A DNA stretch of 29,369 nucleotides, from positions 4,831,933 to 4,861,301 of the forward strand of contig BFEA01000001.1 of NCBI GenBank assembly GCA_003427395.1, read 5' to 3'. Source of the stretch: Chara braunii. Its lineage: Eukaryota; Streptophyta; Charophyceae; Charales; Characeae. Both the position numbers and the translations under genes were made by a program. The notes under the pieces are model-generated. The model was not told the DNA's origin. It saw only the letters and a list, made by a program, of their open reading frames with translations, and made no database searches. Positions 1 to 9,002 of this stretch are shown piece by piece; position 1 is the stretch's first letter, and every line of letters begins with the position of its first letter.

Positions 1-551
1 AGGAAGCGATTCATTCCTTCCATCGTCACCGGGAGCTCCTCATATCGGATGATCCGGTGGAAGCGGGGGAAATGATCGCCACTGCGGGGGAGGTAAGCGA
101 GGTAATCGCGATAGAAGGAGGAGAGGGTGCGGAAAAGTGTCGCTCGAAAGATCTCGAAGTGGCGATAGACAGGGATGGTCCCCGTGGCAACGCAGTAGAC
201 TTCTATGACGTTGGATCGCTCCCATGCAGCGCTGAACAGCAGGAGATGCCAGCAGAATGTGGGAGCAGCGGATTGAGGGGAGGGGTGAGGATGGACGGTG
301 GCGTGTAGACGGGTAGAATAGAAGTCGCGAAAGAGGTAGGGATGGAAAGGACGGGAAGGGAAGGTGACGGGGGTACGGATCTGTTCGAGGGTGAGAAAAT
401 CAAGGGGTCGGCGGGGCAGCGTCCGAGGTCGAAGGCCTATCGCCCGCATTGGTACGTGGGCGAACTGGGGGACGGGTGGGGCTGGAGGAGGGGGAGGATC
501 GGCGCCGTCTCCGTCGCGCGGTACTTGAGGTGGCGGCTGCAGGGCCGCCAT
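1..551 (-). CDS. Accessory ORF Z (3' partial), function unknown
   Basis: The frame is open from the ATG at 551 to the window edge, at least 183 codons with no stop. The N-terminus (about residues 1-35) is proline-rich and begins MAALQPPPQVP. The rest is rich in aromatic and basic residues, with a Trp/Phe-rich patch (FCWHLLLFSAAW) that could be a hydrophobic core or a short membrane-associated segment. The first 152 nt overlap the 3' end of ORF Y in another frame. In copy 2 the same frame is broken by an 80-bp deletion, which shows that this copy is the more intact one. I do not recognise the family. It could be an envelope-like, movement or regulatory accessory protein, but nothing in the sequence decides this. 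Confidence 0.5.
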   Translation of the reverse strand, partial: MAALQPPPQVPRDGDGADPPPPPAPPVPQFAHVPMRAIGLRPRTLPRRPLDFLTLEQIRTPVTFPSRPFHPYLFRDFYSTRLHATVHPHPSPQSAAPTFCWHLLLFSAAWERSNVIEVYCVATGTIPVYRHFEIFRATLFRTLSSFYRDYLAYLPRSGDHFPRFHRIIRYEELPVTMEGMNRF

Positions 552-1431
552 CTTCGGGCCTCGGCGGCTCTGGATCCCTGATCGGAGCGCTACCGATGCA
601 CAGGCTAGCCTTGCTAGCGAACTCCAGCTGGCGCTTTCCGGAGGCAATCTCTTCGCTCCTTCGCGCCGCTTCCGGATCTTCCGCCTCCGTTCCCGTACGC
701 GTCGCTTCCTCCGGTGGGGCTTGCCACTCGGGTCCGGTTCCTTCTTCTTCCTTTTCCTCCTCACTCAGCTCGCCCTCGCTATGTTCACTATAGCTTCCCT
801 CCTCCAATGTTTCCTCGTCATTGTCTTCTTCTCCGTCGTCATCGTTGATCACCACTTCCTCTGCGCTCGGATAGAAGGCGTAAGGGATGATCTCGTACGG
901 CTTCAGATACTCTTGCCACGATGGTAGGGTATCCTCGTCCCTAGGTTCCTCCAAGCATGAAGTCCACTGAAGGTACGGATCCAAGGATCGCTCGAAAATG
1001 TACGGAGCAGGACTGTTGTCGCTCTAAAAGTGGATGTCAGGCGAGAGATCGTCGGCCAATTGCATGATCGATGCGATGAGCTCCTGTGCAATCAACTGAC
1101 GGCGACCCGGTCGTACCGATCCAAAGAGGAATCCAATAAGATCTCCTTCCGCGTTAGTCCTCCAACCTTGTTTGATCACCAGCTCCGGATTCTCGATCCA
1201 CGTGGGGTGCTCGATAGTGCCCGTCCACTTCACTTGTACTCTGGCCAAGCAAAAGGACAGCTCCTCAAAAGTTTCGCGCCACAATCGTCAATGTCTAGGA
1301 TGGATAAGAGGGACTGAAAGAGGCTCGAACGAGAAGGAAAGAGAAGGGTGAAAATCGGATTGCCAGAAGGTGGGGAAGAGAGAGGGGAGACCAAAGGTAG
1401 AGAGAGTAGCGAGACGAGCAGCGTGGTTCAT
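400..1431 (-). pseudogene. Accessory ORF Y, two in-frame stops
   Basis: The ATG at 1431-1429 overlaps the stop of ORF X as ATGA. The frame runs 47 codons, meets TGA at 1288-1290, reopens (RLWRETFEELSF), meets TAG at 1024-1026, and then runs to TGA at 400. Copy 2 has CAG at the second stop (8140-8142), so that TAG is a recent C-to-T nonsense change. The TGA is in both copies and probably derives from CGA. The middle is globular-looking, with a WIENPE region. It is followed by a very acidic stretch (residues such as DDDGEEDNDEETLEEG) and a basic, proline- and serine-rich tail with a run of arginines. The acidic-then-basic layout suggests a nucleic-acid or chromatin-binding accessory protein, but this is inference. 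The family is not recognised. Confidence 0.55.
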
Positions 1432-1910
1432 TGGGGACGGGGGAAGGGGACAATGGTCGGGATCGCAACAGGCCGCTCGCGCGGTGATCGGCGAATACCT
1501 TCAAGATCCGATGCAAAGATCGGGATGATGTTATACCCCTCCCGGGCAAGGACGTGCTGCCACACGTTGGACACTTGCTCCGTCCACTCGCGCAGCGAGG
1601 CCAAGATCGCGGTATGCCGCAGCGGATTGACCGAGCTGACGTCGCCGGTGAATCCCGCCACTGTGGTGACGTGGCTCGTTCTGGGACCCGCTCGCCCATG
1701 AACTGCAGTAACCTCCGCGAACACTATCGCGTGAGGGCTTCCTTCTATTCGAAACACGGCGGCGGCAAAGATACCCTCGTCGCAGAAGAATCGCATCAAA
1801 CGGCGGAGATCCGTATTGAGCCGAGGGTGATAAACTTGCCGGATCTCTGAGATATGGCCACGTGGCTGCCGCAGCTGTGCGTCGAGAACCCGCTCCGTGA
1901 TGAAACTCAT
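1428..1910 (-). CDS. Accessory ORF X, function unknown
   Basis: The ORF has 160 codons from the ATG at 1910-1908, whose last two bases form the pol stop TGA (ATGA overlap). The start was chosen for that overlap, which is conserved in copy 2, although the frame is open further upstream. The protein looks globular and begins MSFITERVLDAQLRQ. It has no signal peptide, membrane helix or cysteine cluster. Copy 2 carries a 24-bp deletion that preserves the frame (8 residues lost near SPHA), which suggests the frame was maintained while the copies diverged. The stop TGA at 1428-1430 overlaps the ATG of ORF Y. I recognise no family. Its position directly after integrase is where some Ty3/gypsy groups keep env or accessory genes. 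Confidence 0.55.
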   Translation of the reverse strand: MSFITERVLDAQLRQPRGHISEIRQVYHPRLNTDLRRLMRFFCDEGIFAAAVFRIEGSPHAIVFAEVTAVHGRAGPRTSHVTTVAGFTGDVSSVNPLRHTAILASLREWTEQVSNVWQHVLAREGYNIIPIFASDLEGIRRSPRERPVAIPTIVPFPRPQ

Positions 1911-3630
1911 GGCGAGGTCGGAGAGGAGGACGAGGGACAAGAGGGAGAAAGACGAGAGAAAGTTAGATCATCGTCGTTCTCCTCGCTTTTCGAGGAAGAA
2001 GAGAGAGGACGATCAGAAGGAGGAAGAAGACGGAGGTAGGAGGTATGTCTGACGATGGGGACAGAGCTATGGCTGGCGCTAGCCTCAGGCGCGATGCGCA
2101 CCGTGTTAGCGCCGTTGGGTCCGAGTTCGACGACGCGAAAACAGCCAGAGAACTTGGGAGCGAGTTTCCGGTCACGTGCACATTTACGTACCTGCACTAG
2201 GTCCCCCAATTTATATTGGTATTGGGCCCAACATTTCCGTTTCGGGCCTCGTAGCTACGGACCTGTCTACCGTGGGCCAGCTCGGTCATCCTTTGCCTTT
2301 TCCGAGCTAGCTTCGGGACGGCCCGTTCCATCAAATCGGTGTACCTTTTGGCTTTGGCCTTGAGGGCTGCACGCGTGTCTCTACCCCCTGCTTCGGCGAT
2401 GTTACCCCGGTAATCGACATAGGGGAGGCTATTAGTTCAAAGTTGAAAGGGGGTGAACCCCGTAGACTCGTGAGGAGTGGCCCGGTGGATGCCGACGATC
2501 TGATATACGATCTCGGGCCACGGACGCGTGTCGTGTGCCGCTAAGTTCCTGCGAAGGGCGGTTTTAATCATACGGTTTGCATTCTCGGCCAACCCGTTCG
2601 ACTGCGACACGTGGGGTGCCGTATGTAGGAGCGCGGCGCCCCTTTGCGCAAGCAGTTCTTCTGCCTCGCCTTTGAATTCCGACCCATTGTCAGTTAGAAT
2701 TTCTTCTGTATCTAGATGGGTATAGAGGAATCGTTCGATGTACGTGGCTATATCTGCGACCTTTCGGGTCGTACAGGGATAGACTTCGATGTATTTGGAA
2801 AAATAGTCAACTAAAACCAACAGGATAGAATATTCACAGCGGTTTGGGCCAGGTGGCACGTCAATATCTGTCGTGTCCATACTAACTCGCTGGAAAGGAC
2901 GCTCTACTTCCGTTGGAACGATCGTGTTTGGTCCTTGTATAGGGGTGCGATTTGCGGCACAGACCGGACAGTTAGCGACAATGTCTTTGACATCACCTCG
3001 TATATTGGACCAGAACCATCGATTCTGGTCTACAGTTGCCTCCGTGACACGTATCGCGAAATGAGCGGCCTGTTCCTCGTGAGCAGATCGGATCCAATCA
3101 TATCTCTGGAAGGGATGGCGAACTGTCAGCCATGAACCCGATCTGTCAGTTTTACGCTTTTCCAAATGACCGTTGATCCATCGGTAGTCCCGAGATCTCT
3201 CGGTCGCCCTACGTCTGTCATGTTTGGTGAGATCGCCCAATTATAATCCCGCTAATTTTGCCAGTAAAATTTTATCCGTCCAGACTTCCGCCCGTCGGTA
3301 TTTTTCGTCGTATTCAGGACCGTCCGTACGGGCGGCCTCGAATCGAACCTCCGTGGGGAGCTTGTTCGTTTTACACAGGGGGCACCTCCATTCCTTGCTA
3401 CTCGTTCGATATCGAAAGCAGGATCTGTGCGCACGATTGACACACGTGGCACATTCCACCCAATCGACAAATCGGGTCTCGAAAGGATGACAGTCGACCC
3501 CGTAAACCCGTGCAATACAGGTGCAAAAATAGCAGAATTTATCGGGGAGGGTGTTGAAGAAAGTTGAGGAAGTAAGAGGGGCAGAATTAGTAGGAGAAGA
3601 AGGGGTTGTGGAGGCAGACGGGGTAGTCAT
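1907..3630 (-). pseudogene. pol: PHD finger-integrase, broken
   Basis: The ORF starts MTTPSASTTP at 3630. A C4HC3 PHD-type finger follows (ligands C33, C36, C60, C63, H68, C71, C83, C86, with Trp two residues before C83). Then comes an integrase HHCC domain (HEEQAAH, later C-x2-C), and a DDE core with VSMDTTD, LTDNGSEF and Glu in NGLAENANR. The tail carries the usual integrase C-terminal motif GDLVQVRKCARDRKLAPKFSG. Breaks: TAA at 3241-3243 (TCA in copy 2), TGA at 2437-2439 (shared with copy 2, probably from CGA), and a frameshift near 2210-2240. The stop at 1907-1909 overlaps the start of ORF X. Confidence 0.88.
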
Positions 3631-3654
3631 GACGACAAAAGGGGAGAGAAGGGA

Positions 3655-3704
3655 CTGAATTGTGGAGAGAGAAGAGCAGGCAAGTTAATCCTCGTCTCAC
3701 TTAC
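3655..3704 (-). other. Candidate 50-nt spliceosomal intron before PHD-integrase
   Basis: Minus-strand reading shows GTAAGT at the 5' end, a TTAAC branch-like motif (about 3688-3684), a pyrimidine-rich tract, and TTCAG at 3655. The ATG of the PHD-integrase ORF lies 24 nt downstream. Splicing does not put RNase H and PHD in one frame: the donor is in phase 2, while the PHD frame starts cleanly after the AG. If the site is real, it more likely makes a spliced mRNA for the downstream ORF. It is identical in copy 2 at 10754-10803. Confidence 0.4.
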
Positions 3705-5772
3705 TGCTTTGACAAAATCTCCACTTGGCCGTACCAAGGTCCAATCTTCTGCTCGGGTCCGTTCCACGGAATCACCTCCTCATTCCTCGGAACTTTCTCA
3801 GGCCGGTGCAGTCGTGTCAGTCCGTCCATATTTCCATGTCTCTCGTGCTTTCGATGACGAATGTCAAAGTCCATGCTCTGCAGCACCGTTGCCCATCGCC
3901 CGATCATGCCCGAGTAATCCTTCGACTTCTTCAGAGCGAACAGGGGCTCATGATCAGTCACGAAGGTGAATTTTCGCCCGTACAGGTAAGCACGGAAGTG
4001 ACTGATTCCCCAGAGAGCCGCATAGCATTCACCCGTTGGAGCGGCGTAATTGTCCTTGCAGGGGGGCACTGATTTAGACGCATACTCCACTACACTCTTG
4101 AGTCCGCTCGGTCCCACCTGGGCAAGGATCGTCGAGATCGCCTCTGATTGCCAGTTTGTGATGAGAACAAAAGGTTTTTCGGGATCCGGTCTTATAAGGA
4201 CCGGAGCCGAAATGAGAGCAGCCTTGAGTTTGGAAAATGCTTGATCGCACTCCGGTGTCCAGATCAAAGATTGATCCTTGCGCAGGAGATTCGTGAGGGG
4301 TCCCGCAATCGCCGCAAAGCCCTTGATAAATCTTCGGTAGTACGAGGCTAGGCCCAGAAAGGCGCGAACTTGCGTGATAGTGGTAGGCACTGGCGCGTCC
4401 CTGATAGCTGCCACCTTCTGCGGCTCCGGTTGGAGTCCCTTGTCTGTCACCACGTGCCCAGGAAGGAAATGGAGGTGAGGAAAAACTGACACTTCTCAAG
4501 CGCCACCTTGGAACATTTATCTCGTAACGCATGTAGTGCCCATTCGATGTGCTACACATGTCCCTCGTAGGAACTCGAATACACTAGGATGTCATCCATG
4601 TACACAATCACGCAGTAGTTGATGATGCTCTGCACCAAACAAGTCTTCCGTACAAAGTTTTGAAAAGCCATGTTCATGGCCCGCTGGAAAGTCGCAGGGG
4701 CGTTGCAGATACCCATCGGACATCGAATCCATTGCCATGTACCTTCGAAAAGCACATATGCTGTTTTCGGTCGATCTTCCTCCCGGACAAGAAGATGGAA
4801 CCCATGACGAACATCAAACTTGCTGAAAAATCGAGCACTCCCAATCGCATCCAATAACCCATCAATCCGGGGGAGGGGATACACATCTTTAATTGTGATA
4901 TCATTCAGTTTTCGATAATCAATGCAAATGTGAATCCCCCCAAACTTCTTGGGTACTATCACTACAGGAAAAGACCGAGGTCCTATAGCGGGTTCGATCC
5001 ATCCATTAGCTTCGAACTCCTTAATTCGCTAAAAGGCGGCCGATCGTTGAGCTGGCGAATATCGGTAAGGAACACAACTAATGGGTGGGTGGTCTCCCGT
5101 GAGAATAGCATGCTCGATCACATTCGTCAAGTCGATGTCATTATCGTGCACGCTCAATACATCTACATAACCATTCAATACACAGTTCAATGACTTCCGA
5201 AGTTCTGCGGGAACGTGACTGGGGAGGGGGATCGTCGATTCCCCGGACATATTAAGGGGCATATCGATCCAACCAACCGGCCGTTCCCGCCGCTCATTGA
5301 CACTAGAGAAAACGAAACTACTTGTGCGCACAGAGAAGACAGTTGCTACCATCTGCGACTCAGCAGGGCTAATCATTTCTGTTTCTTTAGTTTCAGCGTC
5401 AGTTTCTGAACCAACCGAGGTCGGTTCCACAGTTAGCCCTGTTAGATCCGTCGTTTCTCGCATCAGATTAAGTACATCATTTACTGGTACTTCCGCTTCT
5501 TGTTTAATAAAGGCAATGGTGGCTCCTGTCCTCAGTAACGATCGAGGTGGAAAAACAGAAACGTCTAAATATTGTTCCATTTGCTGATAACGTGTTCGTA
5601 AGGAGATAGCTCCCTCGTACAATGTGCGAGGGGGTTCCAAATCATCCGCAAGATCGAAAACTTGTAATATGGGTTCCCCGAGGAGAACTGAAGGACTGAC
5701 CTGGGTTGTTCGAGGCGTGAATGCACTGTCTTCAGAATCCACGTGGACGCTTCGAGCGGTATCGGGGCACAC
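3701..5772 (-). pseudogene. pol: Reverse transcriptase-RNase H, broken
   Basis: The order on the minus strand is a protease-RT linker (5772 to 5029), the RT palm (about 5028 to 4552), and the thumb, connection and RNase H (about 4551 to 3701). The RT shows IDYRKLND, FSKFDVRHGFH (motif A Asp) and VIVYMDDILVYS (YMDD). RNase H has the Glu of GECYAALWG and the Asp residues of VTDHEPL and NMDGLTR. Its first catalytic Asp is Asn (LITNWQSEA where LTTDAS-like sequence is usual). Breaks are TAG at the 5029 stop, TAG at the 4552 stop (family position often Gln), and a one-base shift near 4455 between the FFLTSISFLG and GHVVTDKG frames. The segment is not active as written. Confidence 0.9.
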
Positions 5773-7112
5773 TCAAAATTCTTCGGGGGTTTCATGTTCG
5801 AAAAGTTCAACCAGATGCTTTCATTCCTCTTTACTGGGCATCTCTTCTTCGCATTCTCGTTCCCTGATTTCATCCCCGAGGTTCGAGAGGGAGCACTCCT
5901 CGGGATCAACGTATCGAAATGCGTGAGCACCAGTTGCTTTCCCCAGTTTGCGTGAGCACCAGTTGCTTCGAATCGAAATGCAGACGTGCGCCCACCGCCA
6001 TCGCCCAAGGTAATCCCAACAATATAGAGTAGGAGCGTACATCTATTACGAGCGCGTTAACAAGGACGTGTACTCGTCCAACTTTTACAGCTACGTTCTC
6101 GATAATACCTACGATGTTCATTGCTTCCTCGTCGGCCAATACATAGTTGTCTTTGCCAGATTGAGGAAGAATGGATCCAAGTCGTCCCGTCTTTTTGACA
6201 GTATCTAACCATATGGCCACTGCAGAAGATCTTGTGTCGATAAGGGCGTTAAACGACTTACCCCAAACTTCACAGTCACATTCTGCGCTTTTCCATAGTA
6301 CCGGTCGAGCTCGTACGAAGTGATCCTTTTCTGCTAAAGAGATCGCTGCTATATGTGCGGCTTTGGGTTGAGGTTCTTTTGTATCTGGCTCGAGAGGTGC
6401 AACCTCCTCACCATCTTCCTTCTTCTTCAACATCCGTTGTATGCGCTGATAGGTGAACCGCTTTTGATTTTTCTGACAATGTTGTAAAAGTTTATCATTC
6501 GTTGCTTCAGATATGGTAAGCAGATGTCCTACAGGGATAGGAACGCGAATATCTAATTGCTTGAGCGTTTTCAGTACATCAATATCCCCTGTCCGAAACT
6601 GTGGTCCAGGATTGGACTCGCGATCGACCCATTCGAGATCATCTTGGGCCGATCGGATCGCTCCGATCATTCCGGCAAGATGGAGATACTCGAGGGGATC
6701 GACCATGTCAGCAGCGTCAGAGGAAGAAGCTCCTGATGTCGACGCCATTGTCGTCGAAGGGGAAGGCTGCTCCGGGACGTATGCCACGAGTTCTCTTCCC
6801 GGGTTCGGGTCCATCAAAGCGGCCATTCGTCCTTGATTAAGGGAGACGAGGGCCGCAGCAGGGGGAGGCTGATTACGTTTCGGCTGCAGACAGTCTCGGG
6901 CGAAATGCCCGGGCTGTTTGCACGTGAAACATTCGATCTTTCCTGCCGGATTAGCTAGATGGGGAAACTGAGGGGCGAATCCTGGAGCAGGTGGAGCAGG
7001 TAAGAGCGGAGATGATGCAGGGGTAGGTCGGGCGGGAGCCGGGTTAGGCTTAATCAGTCAGCTCATTATCTGTTCCATCCGTTCCATGTGAGCCGCCTGC
7101 ATTTGGATCAGG
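5773..7112 (-). pseudogene. gag-pro: Gag C-terminus, CCHC zinc knuckle and retropepsin, broken
   Basis: The zinc knuckle CFTCKQPGHFARDC (C-x2-C-x4-H-x4-C) is encoded at 6890-6931. It is followed by a linker and a retropepsin-like domain (5906-6826 frame) with ALIDTRSSAVAIW near its start and SYSILLGLPWA near its end. The catalytic D-T-G is D-T-R (AGA codon), so the protease should be dead. A 19-bp direct repeat with a 29-bp period (5921-5939, 5950-5968) disturbs the frame just after the protease. Downstream the acidic linker frame has TGA codons before KHLVELF and VCPDTARS. A further TGA precedes LIKPNPAP upstream of the knuckle. The right edge at 7112 is the N join. Confidence 0.85.
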
Positions 7113-7113
7113 N

Positions 7114-7667
7114 CCTAGTTGGAATAGGCCAGTAGAGGCGGTACATACCGGGGATCTCGCGGGGATGACGGGGGGGGAGTGGTGGTAGGAAGCGATTCAT
7201 TCCTTCCATCGTCACCGGGAGCTCCTCATATCGGATGATCCGGTGGAAGCGGGGGAAATGATCGCCACTTCGGGGGAGGGAAGCGAGGTAAATGTCCCCG
7301 TGGCAACGTAGTACACTTCTACGACGTTGGATCGCTCCCATGCAGCGCTGAACACCAGGAGATGCCAGCAGAATGTGGGAGCAGCGGACTGAAGGGAGGG
7401 GTGAGGATGGACGGTGGCGAGTAGACGGGTAGAATAGAAGTCGCGGAAGAGGTGGGGATGGAAAGGATGGGAAAGGAAGGTGACGGGGGTAGGGATCTGT
7501 TCGAGGGTGAGAAAATCAAGGGGTCGGCGGGGCAGCGTCTGAGGTCGAAGGCCTATCGCCCGCATTGGTACATGGGCGAACTGGGGGACGGGTGGGGCTG
7601 GAGGAGGGGGGGGATCGGCGCCGTCTCCGTCGCGCGGTACTTGAGGTGGCGGCTGCAGGGCCGCCAT
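7114..7667 (-). pseudogene. Accessory ORF Z, copy 2, frameshifted by 80-bp deletion
   Basis: The ATG at 7667 corresponds to 551 in copy 1. The frame is collinear until about 7290, where copy 2 lacks 80 bp present in copy 1 (about 101-185 there). The original frame then runs to a stop at 7212, and the ancestral frame continues in another phase (RIIRYEELPVTMEG) to the N at 7113. Past the part seen in copy 1, copy 2 adds a proline-rich stretch and MYRLYWPIPT, so the intact protein is longer than 200 residues. Confidence 0.5.
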
Positions 7668-8547
7668 CTTCGGGCCTCGGCGGCTCTGGATCCTTGATCG
7701 GAGCGCTACCGATGCACAGGCTAGCCTCGCTAGCGAACTCCAGCCGGCGCTTTCCGGGGGCAATCTCTTCGCTCCTTCGCGCCGCTTCCGGATCTTCCGC
7801 CTCCGTTCCCGTACGCGTCGCTTCCTCCGGTGGGGCTTGCCACTTGGGTCCGGTTCCTTCTTCTTCCTTTTCCTCCTCACTCAGCTCGCCCTCGCTATGT
7901 TCACTATAGCTTCCCTCCTCCAATGTTTCCTCGTCGTTGTCTTCTTCTCCGTCGTCGTCGTTGATCACCACTTCCTCTGCGCTCGGATAGAAGGCGTAAG
8001 GGATGATCTCGTACGGCTTCAGATACTCCTGCCACGATGGTAGGGTATCCTCGTCCCTAGGTTCCTCCAAGCACGAAGTGCACTGAAGGTACGGATCCAA
8101 GGATCGCTCGAAAATGTACGGAGCAGGACTGTTGTCGCTCTGAAAGTAGATGTCGGGCGAGAGATCATCCGCCAATTGCACGATCGGTAAGATGAGCTCC
8201 TGTGCAATCAACTGACGGCGACCCGGTCGTACCGATCCAANGAGGAATCCAATAAGATCTCCTTCCGCGTTAGTCCTCCAACCCTGTATGATCAGNAGCT
8301 CCGGATTCTCGATCCACGTGGGGTGCTCGATAGTGCCCATCCGCTTCACTTGTACTCTGGCCAAGCAAAAGGACAGCTCCTCAAAAGTTTCGCGCCACAA
8401 TCGTCAATGTCCAGGATGGATAAGAGAGACTGAAAGAGGCTCGAACGAGAAGGAAAGAGAAGGGTGGAGATCGGATTGCCTGAAGGTGGGGAAGAGAGAG
8501 GGGAGACCAAAGGTAGAGAGAGTAGCGAGACGAGCAGCGTGGTTCAT
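7516..8547 (-). pseudogene. Accessory ORF Y, copy 2
   Basis: The start ATG (8547-8545) overlaps the ORF X stop as ATGA, exactly as in copy 1. The same TGA after 47 codons is present (8404-8406). After it the frame is open for 294 codons to the stop at 7516, because copy 2 keeps CAG where copy 1 has TAG. Two Ns (8241, 8296) leave two residues undefined. The acidic block, arginine run and Pro/Ser-rich tail are conserved with copy 1. If the shared TGA is a decayed CGA, the full protein would be about 340 residues. If it is real, there are two ORFs, and the second has no conserved ATG near its start. Confidence 0.55.
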
Positions 8548-9002
8548 TGGGAACGGGGGAAGGGGACGATTGTCGGGATCGCAACTGGACGCTCGCGTGG
8601 TGATCGGCGAATATCGTCAAGATCCGATGCAAAAATCGGGATGATGTTATACCCCTCCCGGGCGAGGACGTGCTGCCACACGTTGGACACTTGCTCCGTC
8701 CACTCGTGCAGCGAGGCCAAGATCGCAGTATGCCACAACGGATTGACCGAGCTGAGGTCGCCGGTGAATCCCGCCACTGTGGTGACGTGGCTCGTTCTAG
8801 GACCCGCTCGCCGATGAACTGCGTGAGGGCTTCCTTCTATTCGAAACGCGGCGGCGGCACAGATACCTTCGTCGCAGAAGAATCGCATTAAACGACGGAG
8901 ATCCGTATTGAGCCGAGGGTGACAAACTTGCCGGATCTCTGAGTTGTGGCCACGTGGCTGCCCCAGCAGTGCGTCGAGAACCCGCTCCGTGATGAAACTC
9001 AT
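8544..9002 (-). CDS. Accessory ORF X, copy 2
   Basis: The ORF has 152 codons from the ATG at 9002-9000, which overlaps the pol stop (8999-9001) as ATGA. Compared with copy 1 it lacks 24 bp in frame. Substitutions are scattered, and no stop or frameshift has appeared while the neighbouring pol ORF has collected several. That contrast weakly supports function. No family is recognised. Confidence 0.55.
   Translation of the reverse strand: MSFITERVLDALLGQPRGHNSEIRQVCHPRLNTDLRRLMRFFCDEGICAAAAFRIEGSPHAVHRRAGPRTSHVTTVAGFTGDLSSVNPLWHTAILASLHEWTEQVSNVWQHVLAREGYNIIPIFASDLDDIRRSPRERPVAIPTIVPFPRSQ

Larger units (their letters stand above)
1..7112 (-). mobile_element. Ty3/gypsy LTR retrotransposon, copy 1 (no LTR in window)
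   Basis: Read on the minus strand from right to left it carries a CCHC knuckle, protease, RT, RNase H, PHD finger, integrase, and ORFs X, Y and Z. It lacks the gag N-terminus, PBS and 5' LTR because it stops at 7112, where one N joins it to copy 2. Its 3' end runs out of the window. From about 3372 to 7112 I find no difference from copy 2 (offset 7099), while 1-3371 differs by a few percent with several indels. Stops and frameshifts make it non-autonomous. Confidence 0.93.

Noticed and set aside
3655-3704. Intron joining RNase H in frame to the PHD finger
   Set aside because: The donor is in phase 2 and the acceptor-side frame begins in phase 0, so the joined frame reaches a stop before PHD. 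Only a separate spliced mRNA remains plausible.
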